The notes beneath the pieces were generated by a model. The model saw only the letters and a program-made list of their open reading frames with translations, did not search any database and was not told the DNA's origin. From Diatrype stigma (Eukaryota; Ascomycota; Sordariomycetes; Xylariales; Diatrypaceae), in the NCBI GenBank assembly GCA_022225965.2, contig JAKJXP020000017.1, positions 124,001-188,000 of the forward strand: a DNA stretch of 64,000 nt, written 5' to 3'. The position numbers were made by a program, and so were the translations under genes. Below are positions 23,547 to 34,900 of this stretch, in pieces. Position 1 is the first letter of the stretch, and every line of letters begins with the position of its first letter.

Positions 23547-24744
23547 TCTACAGTTAGAAGTTAAGGGACGAAGGATGAGCGGGAAGCCAGCTAGGGAGCA
23601 TCAATTCGGTTGTCTACGTCTCTTAGACCCATTACAACACCCGGCAGTTATTCCCAAAACAGTTTTGTCTACAATGCTTGTGGGATGATCAACCTACCCC
23701 AAAGCTAGCTTGTTTGAGACACCAAAATGAAATACTGGTTTATCAGGAAGGCAAGACTTGAGATAGTAGGCACTCTTACGTAGAGTAGAACCCACCATCT
23801 TGATTACGCCTAATCTTGATATCCACCTGTAATACATGGCCTTCTCATTTGAACCTCAAATATTGCGTGACTGGATGGAAGCAGACTCTGGATTTATGTT
23901 CGTATAATTATGTACATATTCCAGAGACAATGGAGGGGGTGAGTGCAGAGATATTGTCGTGATAGGGGCTAGATAGAAGAGCTTAGATTATATAATACGG
24001 TGATCGGCAACTAGCAGCTCGGCACGCACTATATAAAACTCTCCGCTCCTCATATCAGAGATATCTTTCCGTATGACGGGTCCTACGATGCGTTTGAGTC
24101 AGACCTATACCACTACGGAGAGACATATTGCATGGCCGATAGGGCCTCAGGTACGAATACCATGTCTCGGATGATCCTCTCGTGTCCTCACGTGGACAGA
24201 CATAGAGACGACATAGAATCCCCTGCGGAATTGTCCAGGACCCCTTCTCGCGAAGCTATCAGATGTCTATGGCGGAAGCATAAGTAGGCGATAGCTGAAT
24301 ATACCAACTTTGATGCTTATTAATGAAGGTTCTGACTTCATAGTAAAGGGACTCTCCACTTACGTAAGTCACAGATGTGCTGATGGAGTATGAGCTCCAG
24401 GAGATGACGGGCAGCTCCATTTCCAAGGGACTCGTGGGATTTGCTGTTTGTTTTAGAGACTGGGTCTTGACTCCAGTTCGTCTGAAATACCAGGTCTCGG
24501 CTGTTTTGGGTTGTCCAGTAAGTCATTTTTGCTAGCCAGGTACTGTTATGATGAAAGCAAGATGAAATGGGAAGTCTATTCAAATAGGTATCTATCTCAA
24601 ACACCGTTAACCACCATGATATTGGTCAAATCCCATAATCATGTTGCGTAACATCACAAATCTATGAGGTTTTCTTCACTCCCCGGGGACGGTCCACGTT
24701 GAATACTCCGTCTGTCCCCACTCCATCTATCGACCCAAGGGTAT
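23547..24744. other. Intergenic region, convergent 3' ends
   Basis: About 1.2 kb with no gene I can support. It is unremarkable single-copy-looking sequence holding the 3' UTRs of the convergent neighbours. Confidence 0.45.
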
Positions 24745-26545
24745 CTATTCAACTTCTTCCCTACTAGCATCTTCCGTAGCGAAGGCGGTTTGCTCGCTCT
24801 TACCGGGGAATTCGTGGTGCTCTGCGCTAGAAGAGTCACCACCCACGGCCACCCGATCCTTCCTGTTAACATAGCCTGGTGGTGCCCACTTGGAAGAGGA
24901 CCAAGGCTTGAGACCGTCGGTGCTGTACATGAGATCGACGTTCTCCAAGCTGAGGGATACGGATTCGTAGACGAAGAACCATGTGATGATTGCAGCCGCC
25001 AGATTTGTGCCCACGAACACGAAGCCGTACGCGTATGAGATCCCAGAATCGGCCAGCGGGGTCAGGAAGCCAATCATGACTATTAAAAAGCGTTAGAACC
25101 AGGGGATTACGGAGCTGCTCGTGGAAATTCTTACAGTTTCCTAGCCAGTTGCCGGCGGTAGCGAGAGAAGCTTGCTTGGCTCGGGTGCGAACGGGGAATG
25201 TCTCGCCAATGACGACCCAGGCCATCGGACCCCAAGTACTACAAACGGACAAACGTTAGCGTATGTTCCTGTCGGGCTGATGACTAGAACTTACCATGCG
25301 AATGAAGCAATGAACATGCAAGCGGAGACGATCATCACTATCCCACTAGCTGGGTTGGCCGCCGGGGATGCGGCAGTGCCGACTGCGGCGAAGACGAGCA
25401 GCCAAGCCGCTTGCCATAGACCTCCAATGAACAGTGGCCACCGCCGACCAAACTTCTCCACGAAATACAGACCAAAGAAGGTCGAGAAGACGTTGACAGC
25501 ACCGAGGATGAGCTGGGTCATGATCGGGTCCTCAATACCAGCCGACTGGAAGATCGTCGCGCCATAGTAGAAGAAGTAGTTGACGCCAGTCCACTGCTGG
25601 AGGAAATGAATCGCGAAACCGAGCAGAGTCCGGTACCGGAGTTTGGGAATCCCGGATGGCTTTCCGGTGAAGCACTCGAGCCAGCTTCCCACGCCGGCTC
25701 GGGCTTCCTTCTCGATTACCTCGTACATCTCCTGGAAGTCTGTCTCGATCAGGGCGTTGTGGGGGTCATGCTTCAGCCCACGAAGTCGTGCCATAGACAT
25801 GCGAGCTCCATCCCAATCATGTCGACCAGCTAGCCACCTAGGTGACTCAGGCAGCACCAGGACACCAAGACCGAGGGGCAGAGAGAAGGCGATACCCAGA
25901 CCAATCACAATTCTCCAGGAAGCGCTCGACTCTTGAATGTTGCGGACACCAAAGTTGATGATGTTGGAGACAAGGATGCCGATGGTAATCATGAGCTGGT
26001 AAGACGCGACGACGGCTCCGCGGATCTCCCGTGGCGAGCACTCGGACTGAAACATCGGCACGCCCACCGAAAGGTTGCCGACACCTAGACCTGCGACGAA
26101 CCGCCCCATCATCATATGGACCCACGAATTCATGGCGGTGATCTGGATGATGTTGCCGATGACGAAGAAGAGAACGCCGAAACTCATGCTCTTCCGCCGA
26201 CCCCACCAGTCCGCTGTGTAGGCTCCGGAGAGGGCACCGCACAGCGTCCCGATGCTCATGAGTGAGACGAGGAGGGACTGGATGATCGGAATCCAGGCGA
26301 AGCTTCCATCGGGCTGTTCCGTGGCGAACCGTCGCTCGAAGTCCGTGAAGAGGAGCATGGCGGAGATCTGGCCGGTGTCGTAGCCGAACAGGAAACCCCC
26401 TATCGAGGTGATGACACCGAGGAGAATGGATTCGGCGCCGCATTCTGCGCCGTTCACGCGGACGGACCTAACGAGTTGCTCAGATTAGCTCTAGCTCCCG
26501 TATGATCGGATCGTGAAGGGTCACTTACAGCTTTCCCAAACTCAT
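24745..26545 (-). CDS. MFS hexose/monosaccharide transporter
   Basis: The model has four exons, 26545-26529, 26467-25295, 25238-25135 and 25079-24745 (542 aa). The first exon encodes only MSLGK plus two bases. The three introns are 61, 56 and 55 nt, with GTAAG donors, and all phases match. Twelve-helix sugar-porter features are present: FLFGYDTGQIS in helix 1, DWWGRRKS, GRFVAGLGVG, PESPRWL ending the first half, QQWTGVNYFFYYG in helix 7, EKFGRRWPL, and CTWGPMAWVVIGETFP in helix 10. This is a plasma-membrane proton-coupled hexose carrier of the Hxt/Rgt2-like type; the substrate cannot be told from sequence. The upstream GC-rich block contains CTGGGG elements that fit the CreA/Cre1 consensus, which suggests glucose control. 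Confidence 0.93.
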
Positions 26546-26627
26546 TTTTGCTATCTTCTTTCTATCCACGCCGGATTGCTGCAGAGCAAGACGAGAAGGC
26601 AGAAGGGACAGCAAGTTGTCTGTCAGC

Positions 26628-26635
26628 TATATATA
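26628..26635 (-). promoter_or_regulatory. TATA box of the hexose transporter gene
   Basis: TATATATA on the minus strand, 83 bp upstream of the ATG at 26545. The spacing suits a short 5' UTR. Confidence 0.6.
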
Positions 26636-28627
26636 GGAGTCCGTGCGCAACTCAAAGCACGCCCTCCCGCCCACGGGGAGACGAGGCTTGTGCTCTCAAA
26701 GATTTGGGGCCCCTGGGGCCCCTCAAAACTCCGCGCGCGACTATTTCACGGTGCACGCGAGCGCACGTACGCAGCATTGAATTCGGGCCTTCTCCATGAT
26801 GACGTCTGGTCTCCCCCCGGATCTGCTCGGGCTGCCCAGATTTCCTCTTGGAACGCGCTCGCAAAATTTCGCGGAGAGGGTGGACTGCGCTGGTGTTCGA
26901 CAGCTCTGGTTTCGTGGGTCGCCCATTTCTAGGGCCCATCGCTCCCCAGCGCCCATGGGCAAGCGTACGGGGTGACTTCGGGGATCCCCCCAGCCCCTGA
27001 ATGGGGGAGCCCCATACGGCTTCAACTCATCTGCTCGGTGGTGATCCATTCCACCGAGCGGGTCCTGTTCGCGTCAGATATGGGGAGGCCAAGACGTCGC
27101 AGTCGGCCCGTCCAAGAAATGCCGCGCTGAACCTCAGGAGCTGCGGAGGCCATCATTCATTTGAAAACGTGCCGTGCCGGAGGTTCTTCCCAAAAGCTCG
27201 TGTTTCTGGGTCATGCCAGGCCAATCTGCTTTGCCTCGACTGCTGCTCATGGCCTTTTAGGTGAACCGAACAATGTTACGTCATATTTTTTTCGATGTCC
27301 AAGACAAAATGGACCGAATTGCCAGAATATCTCCCGCAGCTAACGAAGACACCAATCCTTATCTGTTTTAGCTAGCTCTGGATCAACAAAGGCGATGTAT
27401 ACCTTACACAGGCTGTAGGTCGTAGGTCTCAGCACGAATGTGAGAATGGAGAGTGATTATGTTTATGTTTACTGGAGGTGATTATCTGTTCGTATAGAGA
27501 GCTTGGCCCTCCTGCTCCCCAAAAATCAAACAATTGTTTGTGGAATCGCTGCGTCGCAACAATCCAGGGGAGAGTTGACTACCCGTTTGGTGAATAATCT
27601 CAGCCTATGCTGATGAACAACCTGCAGGCCCCCTGTAAGTCAGCAATGGATGTTCTTATGGTATATGTCTATGTTGGCCATACATTTAACGCCTGCTGGT
27701 TTACGCCCAGCATCGCGTAGAAGTTAACAACCGGTTACTATCTCATGCAATGCCAGAGACGACATCCAGTTTCACCTAACGTCAAGAGGCATCAAGTCCA
27801 AGTACCTTCTGTAGTTTACATTCCGAATTTGAACACTCCAGTTACGTGCCTCCTTACAGCGTCCTAATACAGTCCTCAACCACTCCAGCCATAAGATGTT
27901 AGTTTGATAAGGTAATCATTGTTATTTCAATATCTAGACCGCTTGGTCCGACCGCCTTTCTCGTCGGTACGCTACCTTTCTCGTCGGTACTCTATACACG
28001 TGGCCTTTCAGCACTGCATATCCGTACAAGCGGTTGCGAGACGTCGTTGATCAAGCATATGACTGATTGACTGAACTGTCGTTGGCGGTTGCGGTGGCAC
28101 AACCAGATCAGTCGTAGCCTCGTCCCTCAGTGACCCCGGACCAGTAACCCCGGATACGATCATGTCAGTGATGGGGGCGCTCTTTGCAGGTTAGCTTGCC
28201 GTTAATGATCCGTTAGCCTTAGTCGGACTGTCGCAGAATGCAGCTATTCGATTCGTCAAAAGTCTGGCCCTGGTCCACAGCTGCGTGGTAGCTCGAAAAG
28301 CGGTTCATTTTTCACTCAGTAGACCCATCTGCTTGCTGTTCTGAAATCCCCCAGACAGAGTCTTTGGGGGTCTAGCTGGTAACGACAGTATAACATCGAA
28401 AGATGGATATGAAGTTATCGGGACTCGAAAGCAGAACGGATTTGGAAGGTCGCGGGAAAGGCAAAGCCCGAAAGGTTTTGTTGATTTGAGATCAACGGAG
28501 GCATGCATCTATTCAGTTGGCATCGCTTCGGCTTTCGGGTCTGGTACCCCTGAGATACGGAGTAGTGACCGGCTAGGCGGTATAACTGGACATCAGTCGG
28601 GCTGAGGCTGAGGATGGGGGCGAAGGC

Positions 28628-28663
28628 GGGGGGGGGGGGGGGGGGATGTCTGCTCNNNNNNNN

Positions 28664-28707
<44 letters not shown>

Positions 28708-28717
28708 ATGTCTGCTC
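28628..28717. other. Assembly gap: G18, 10-mer, N8, C44, same 10-mer
   Basis: A run of 18 G, then ATGTCTGCTC, then 8 N, then 44 C, then ATGTCTGCTC again. The 10-mer following both homopolymers is identical, so both sides probably represent one locus with a failed join. Translation across it gives a false poly-glycine protein. Confidence 0.85.
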
Positions 28718-29249
28718 AGGTATCACACAAGTCCGAATCTTCACACATATATTCCTGGACTAGAAAAATAGGTACAAGTCCATCTCGTAATGGCGCAATG
28801 TAACCAAGCCGCCTGACCAATCAGTGTTTCGGTTGTTTCCCGCTGAAATAGATCACTGCGGTACTAACTTCGTAGTCATATAATAAGTAACAGTATCGTC
28901 AATGCCAGTACCAACCGCAGCCGCCAACACCGTTCCCCCCTAGACTCTATTGCGCGAGCCTACTAATTTAGATCCTCACCATTGATGTCTGTTGAAATAC
29001 TAAGCTTCACTAGCCTAGCGCAGCAAGTATTCACTGTAGCCTAGAGCAGCAGCTTCTGGGAGCTGTATCTCTTCAGCTTCTTCATCATCATTACAGCTTC
29101 CTTTTCCCAGTTGCTTTCCCGTTGCAGTGCCCCTGTGATAATATCTACCGCATTATTCAGAATCTCATTGCCTGACTATATCGTACTTGGCATCTTCGAC
29201 AGTATCTCAATTCTCTCGATACTGAAAGCCATACACTCACAGGAACACC

Positions 29250-29660
29250 ATGTTTGAGAATTTCAGTTTGCGACATCTCCCTGCCCTTTACTTTGCCTGT
29301 TCACACTGCGTGGGTGTCGTTCTCAGCCCTCTCTATGGTAGCAGCATCACCATTGGACTCTATGGACTGCCGCCGCGGATCGCTGACGTTCCGGAGACCT
29401 GGCCTGTCTGGCAGGCTGGCCAAGGGCGCATTATCCTTCTCGGCGCCCTCATGCACTACTTCTACTGGACCCGACAGTACGCTGTATGCGACACCTTTCT
29501 GATGGGAGTGGCTTGGCTTGGGATCACTGACTTCTGGGTGGTTTGGCACCACGGCAACGATGCTTGGGCCTGGGTCCGCCTACTCGTCTCCTTCGCCTTT
29601 GCCTCCGCGGGATTTTTCGGTCTGACGCAGGGTTCGAGTGCTCAACGTAAGGCTCGTTGA
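29250..29660 (+). CDS. Small integral membrane protein, DUF4267-like
   Basis: A single-exon gene of 136 aa. It has about four hydrophobic segments: residues 10-32 containing FACSHCVGVVLSPLYG, about 60-78 (IILLGALMHYFYW), about 82-100 (DTFLMGVAWLGITDFWVVW) and about 108-126 (LLVSFAFASAGFFGL). The pattern PExWPVWQxGQGR followed by a helix with FYW and a YAVCDTFLM segment is typical of the DUF4267 family of small fungal membrane proteins, as I recall it. Their biochemical role is not established; some lie beside secondary-metabolite genes. It lies about 2.3 kb from the polyketide synthase stop codon, so membership of that cluster is possible but unproven. Confidence 0.72.
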   Translation: MFENFSLRHLPALYFACSHCVGVVLSPLYGSSITIGLYGLPPRIADVPETWPVWQAGQGRIILLGALMHYFYWTRQYAVCDTFLMGVAWLGITDFWVVWHHGNDAWAWVRLLVSFAFASAGFFGLTQGSSAQRKAR

Positions 29661-29972
29661 GAGTTGGCGATGTGGGTGCAAGGGTCTGTCCCATCGGACT
29701 CGGGTCATGTGCGGACGACGAGATCCAGGTGGGCTAAGGAACGTTTGAGAGCCAATTTGTCACGCTTAGACTAGCTAATCCAACAGACCCTTGGGAACTG
29801 ATACGCCCACACCTGTAGTTTGAACATAGAGGTGGCCGCCGAGAACCTTTCCAGAAGTAATGCGAGACTAAGTCCAAGGCCAGCGTTATTGCATGGTCTA
29901 TGACGACCGTCACGCCAACGTGGTTCAACAGGTGTAGATACTCGACAAGATGCGACGAAGCATAGCTCTTGT

Positions 29973-31201
29973 CTAGGTTAGGCACGCTGGACGACACGCC
30001 GAAAATCGCCGAAATGTAGATATGAGGCTCGCATACACCCAACCTAAGGTTAACGGCAAATAGCTACATCTTCGCTTTCCAGCATCATGGGAACTTGGTG
30101 CCGATGGCCATCGCTTGAAGACGGCGTTTCCCTCGCCAAACAAATCGTCTAGCGCCCCGTATGTCCACCAACACCCTGTTGGTCGCAAGCTAACGTGGTA
30201 CTCCCTGCTGGGAACGAGCCTATGGCCTGGAAGCTTGGCTGTCCGGGTGGCACGCTCAAGCGGTGAGAGCGCAAGGAACTGCTTCCGCGGCCAGCTACGC
30301 CTGCTTCCGCCGGCAATAGGTGTGGTGAAGAGAGGTGGATGGCTAATGAGGTCCTCCTGGGTCTCCTGGTCGACCACAGAGAAATTTTGCAGGTTCGGGT
30401 GGTCGGCCGTAACGCGGGAGCGTGGGTTGGTTACTTCGCCGGGTGCCTTGAGATGTGGTTGGTCTCCGATGGTTTTCAGTATGATACACTGGGTGCTGGC
30501 ATTTGTAATGGTGATGTGTATGACAAGCGACGACGTTTCAGACGTGGTGCCGTCCTCTCCCTCCGGAGCGTGGAAAATTTCTCCTAAGGACAAGCTAATC
30601 GATAGCTTGGGTGGCATGAGTATTTCCGACACGACAGTGAACGCCTTGGAGCGCAGTGGACCGCATGAAACGAGTGTCTTGCGTTCGGAAGGAGGCAGCT
30701 CACTGTCACGATTCCATAATTCGTGAGGGGCTCCCCACGCCCACCAACGCACGCCGAGATACTTGTCACGTAGTCGTAGGTGGTACTTGTGCTTTGGCCG
30801 TACCAATGCGTGAAGATATGCTGCAGCATGCAATGGAAAAGTTTGAATAGCGCGGACGTCGACAGGAAGTGTAATGCACGGCTCGGAATCAACGGTTGCG
30901 AGGCGACCTGCTGAGTCTGGGCTTGATCTGTGTTGTTAGGAGGGTGGCGGACGATCTGCCCAGTAGCTTCGTCGACCAATTCCACAAGGCCTTTGTCTAG
31001 TGCTATTGGAAAGTCAAACACGGAGTCAGTCTTCATGAGCACGATATCTCGAGAAACTCCCTCGGTTGCAGCGCTTCTGTGTATGGTTAGGTATAGCTCA
31101 AAGGGTACAGCCCCCGAAAGGTCGAAAACAAGCGGGTAATTATTGCCCTTGAAACCAATCCAGATCGGGAACTCTTGACAGTCAGTGCTGACAGCAGCCA
31201 T
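29973..31201 (-). pseudogene. Unrecognised gene interrupted by an apparent one-base frameshift
   Basis: I do not recognise the family. From the ATG at 31201 one frame reads about 120 residues (MAAVSTDCQEFPIWIGFKGN ... FLSTSALFKLF). A second frame continues for about 285 residues from about 30838 to the stop at 29973, with a tract that reads like real protein (HKYHLRLRDKYLGVRWWAWG; LGEIFHAPEGEDGT; YGALDDLFGEGNAVFKRWP). The frames meet at an A4 run on the plus strand (30837-30840); one base missing there would account for the break. No GT-AG pair nearby repairs the frame. Either the gene is dead or the base is a sequencing error. Without the break the product would be about 408 aa and apparently soluble. 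It is convergent with the DUF4267-like gene. Confidence 0.6.
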
Positions 31202-31948
31202 GGCGACAGAAAATTCCCGATGCAATGGATGGAAAGCCCTCGAGATTATGAAGGCAAAAAGTACGTCGTGTAGAACATTCAACATTGCGCTTTCATATAC
31301 CCCGAAGACGACTCCCCAGAAAGAGGGGTTGGGGGCCAGGCTGTTGGCGACGTTATTCGTCATCCCGAATGATCAGGTCAAGGTAATGCTCGTAACATTT
31401 ACGTACCAGCTCGAGAGAACCCTGCCATAAGGCAAAGCCTCATTTCTCAGGCTTCTTACTTCGTGATCAGGTTTATAGATACTGACGTTAGGCAGTTAGG
31501 TATTGTACCACTACGCGACTTTTAGGGAACTTCCAAGGGAGGACCGACCCCCTGGGACCCCTGGGACCCCCTGGGACCCCCTGGGACCCCCTACCCTGCA
31601 ATGCCAAGCCACATGCGTAATTGTGTTGCATACGGATCCAGCCAATCATAATTTCGGCAGTGTCAGCCACCTTCGGAAACGGGCTTCCAAGGTTCTTTTA
31701 AGTTTTGCTGTTAGTTAAATTGGCAAAGCTTCGCATCATTTCATGCTCAACTCCGGGCAAACTCGGACACGTTGTTTGTACCATATCATGGAGATATCAC
31801 AGGATTGCCGCTGTAGTAATTTCAAGTATGAAATTGATCCGGCAAAAGGAAAACCATTGCAACCATACAAAACCATGAAACCCATATTCGTTCATGGATG
31901 TTCCTTTGATACACAAGTGGCAAGGTAATTGGACAGCCTGTGTAATAA
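31202..31948. other. Intergenic region with a CTGGGACCCC microsatellite
   Basis: About 750 bp between the start of the broken gene and the stop codon of the polyketide synthase gene. It includes four tandem copies of a 9-10-bp unit, CTGGGACCC(C), at 31552-31590. No gene is visible. Confidence 0.6.
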
Positions 31949-34900
31949 TCAAAACACATGCGATGCAATGAACTCATACCCCCTCACCGTGGCTTTCCAG
32001 CCTTCCGAGTCCGGCTCGCTACTCCGGTCGCAGATGTGCGGACCCCCCTCGACCAGGGCCAGATGGGCCGGGACGTTACTCTCTACCATAGCCTCATACG
32101 TACGTCTACTCTGCTGCCACGGGATCAAGTCGTCGGCCGTGCCATGGATCAGGAAGGTGGGCGTCCGGTAGTTGCCCCGACGGATTTGCGCGAGTGGGCT
32201 GACGGCCGCGATCTTGTCGGGACCGGGTTGCGGGAGCGCATTCCAGTCCTCGACCTCGGGATGCTGCTGTGCGGCTTTTCTCCTGCTAGGTAGCCCGCCC
32301 AGTATAACCGGCAGCGTCTGCGCTTTCCAATTGATATGCAGCACGATGCGGCACCGGGGGTCCGTGTGGATTCGCAGGTCGGAGAGGGGCTCCCACGCGC
32401 CCACCTCGCCATAGTTGGTGATTGGCTCGTCCCTCACAGCCTCGAGCACGTCGTACTCCTCGCCTCTGTCTGCCGCGCCCACGGGTTGGATCGGGTATCT
32501 CCACCACTCGTCATCATAGTCGGTGGGACAGTAGAACGCGAGGATGGCCTCCGGGGGCCGCAGCCCTCTCTGGGGCGCGGTCCACCCGAGCGACATGGCG
32601 AGCTGGCCCCCGGATGACCACCCCACCACCACAACTCGTTCCCCGTCGACCCTGGCCTGGTGCCCTAGCCGACGGGAGGCGATTTCCGGTAGTGTATGGC
32701 GAGCCCAGTGGAGGGCGTCGCAAATGTCCACCATCGGTCCGTCGGATAGGCTCACTTCCGGACAGAGTCGATGGTCCAGGCTAACCGGCAGGAAGCCCTT
32801 TTCCAGTAGAAGGTTCGTCTGGGCCGGCCGGATGTCTTTCCTGGAGAACAGGACATGACTACCCCCGTGGATCATCAAAGCTGTAGGAAGTCAGTCAGCC
32901 ATTCAACAGAGAAAGACAGAGTAAGCCGAGGTCGGTTTTTACTTGCCGATGGGAAGCTTCATGCCCGGAACCATCCCCTCGGCAGGGTAGTATACGTCGG
33001 CGTGAATCTCTTGATCCCCTACCTTCTTGTACACGACCGTCTCCAAGGTGGCTCCTATCGTCTTGACAGGTGGCGATACGCCGTTGATCTGGGCCGGGTG
33101 CGCGCGGGGAAACGCGCCGATAATGCGCACCGTCTTGGACTCGGGTGTGGTGCCGTCTGACCAGAGGACTGAGCCGAATCCCGATCTCTTCAGAGCTCGC
33201 TCCCAGTGCTTCTCATCCACCAGAGCGTGCGAGCGACCGTCTTCGAATCGCCACCAGCCCTCAAGGAGGCCGACGACGATGTCAAGCCAGAACATATTTC
33301 TCGTCGTTTCGACTAGTGTTAGCGCCCCGTCCTCGCTAAGCATCTCGCGTAGGTGGGACAGCGATACCACGAGGTCCTTCGTCGCGTGGATACAGTTGGT
33401 CGCGATAATGCAATGGAAAGCTCCCTTATGTTGCGTTCTGGCCGGCTTCTCGATATCCAAGACCTCGAACGACATGCCGTCGATGTTTCTAAACTGCTTT
33501 CTCGCGGCTGCCACGAGCGAGGACGAGAGGTCCGTGAAGACGTACTCGAAAGGAACTCCATGCTCCCTAAGAAGGCTGACGAGGTATCGCGTTGTGCCAC
33601 CGGTCCCTGCGCCGACCTCGAGGATGCGTAACTTCCCATCCGTGCCGTTGGCATTAGCGAAGATTTTGAGCAGAAATTCGCCGAGGAGGAGGGTGGCAGC
33701 GCGGAGAAGTGGCCAGAACTCGTACATGGTTTCCAACGCTTTCTTTGTCTTCTTATCACCAAAAATCACCTGCAGGCCCTCTTGTTCGCCAACCAGGCAG
33801 CTGGCCATCCTGGGCCCCACCGACCTGACCAGCTCAAGGACGATGTCATGTTGGGGGTAGAGACCGTGGACTTGGTGGTAGATGGTTTCTGAAGGGGTTT
33901 CGTCGATAGGAACATCAGTCCGGATGAGACCCCGGTCCGTTGACGAGATCAGATTTCCGTCCTCGAGGACTAGTTGGAGTTGGTGCATGAGCTGCTTGTG
34001 TTTGTCTAGGGCCTTTACTCCAGGAATGGCGTCGCCCGACCGGAGATGCGTCAAGCCGCACCCGAGCTCAGCGAAGGTTTCCACTACGTAGGCCAGCACG
34101 AGTCTGGCCTGGTGCGGATAGGCTTCGGACCAGAAACCCACGGCTTTGGTACTCTCGGCGAACCGGTCGTATCCCATCCTCGTTTTTTCAAACTCGTGAT
34201 ACGCGGACGCGATGACGAGCCGATCAACACTCTCCGCAAAGCTTGAAACGGGAGCCTGCATTTCCTTCAGAGGGCCTGGATTAGCCTGAGGGCGTCCGTC
34301 TGGCGATGGTGGTGCTACATTTAATTCGCCATCTCCGCCACCGACTCCAAGCGCTTCATCAACGTGTGCAGCAATGGCGTCGATGCTTGGAAAGAACAGA
34401 AAGCTCGTCAGATCAATGTTCAGGTCCCAGGCCGCCCGGATATCGTTCAAGACCTCGGTCGCCATGAGCGAGTCAATCCCGAGGTCTTGTAAAGTGGAAG
34501 TGCCTTTGACCTCTTGGCGCGGAAGGTCCGTGACGTTGGACAATATTTGAAATAGCTCATCTCGCTTGCTCGGTGCCTTACCCGCTGGAGGAAGTGGGTA
34601 GTGCGGTATGCCCGGGCCGGTCTTCTCAATAGCCTGAGGCGGTGGCTTTGCCGGTTCTGTGCGGGGGGCCCCGGACTGGTTGACACCCCTCAGTATCCGC
34701 GCGAGCACATCTTTCCGCATCTTCATGAAGCGGCAGCCCCAGACGGTCATGACCATGCGCTTACTCTCTGCCTCGAACACATAAATGTCTGACGATGCGT
34801 CACTCTCATCCTCGTTCTGCTTGGCGTAGACGATCCACTCCCCAGCGTCAGGGTTGAAGTTGCCGCCGATCTCGGCATGCTCGATGTGCATGCAAAGGAG

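Larger units (their letters stand above)
26546..29249. other. Long intergenic region with GC-rich upstream block
   Basis: About 2.7 kb without a credible gene. The part nearest the transporter (26640-27060) is GC-rich and holds two adjacent GGGGCCCC palindromes (26706-26713 and 26715-26722), CTGGGG at 26713, and a CCCCAG with a GGGGGAGCCCC mirror near 26980-27010. These are plausible CreA/Cre1 (SYGGRG) contacts. From 27300 to 29250 I see ordinary sequence interrupted by the assembly gap at 28.6 kb. A repeated phrase CTTTCTCGTCGGTAC occurs twice near 27957-27990. Confidence 0.5.

Noticed and set aside
28415..28744. Minus-strand frame with a poly-glycine run
   Set aside because: It spans the N gap and homopolymer runs and is an assembly artefact.
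32881..32943. Conventional GT donor (GTAAAA) for PKS intron 2
   Set aside because: It puts the hydrolase exon out of frame; the GCAAGT donor restores ALMIHGGSH exactly.
33027..33860. Long plus-strand frames opposite the PKS (also 35478-36122 and 36321-36881)
   Set aside because: They are mirror frames of GC-rich coding DNA; the minus strand carries the complete PKS motifs.
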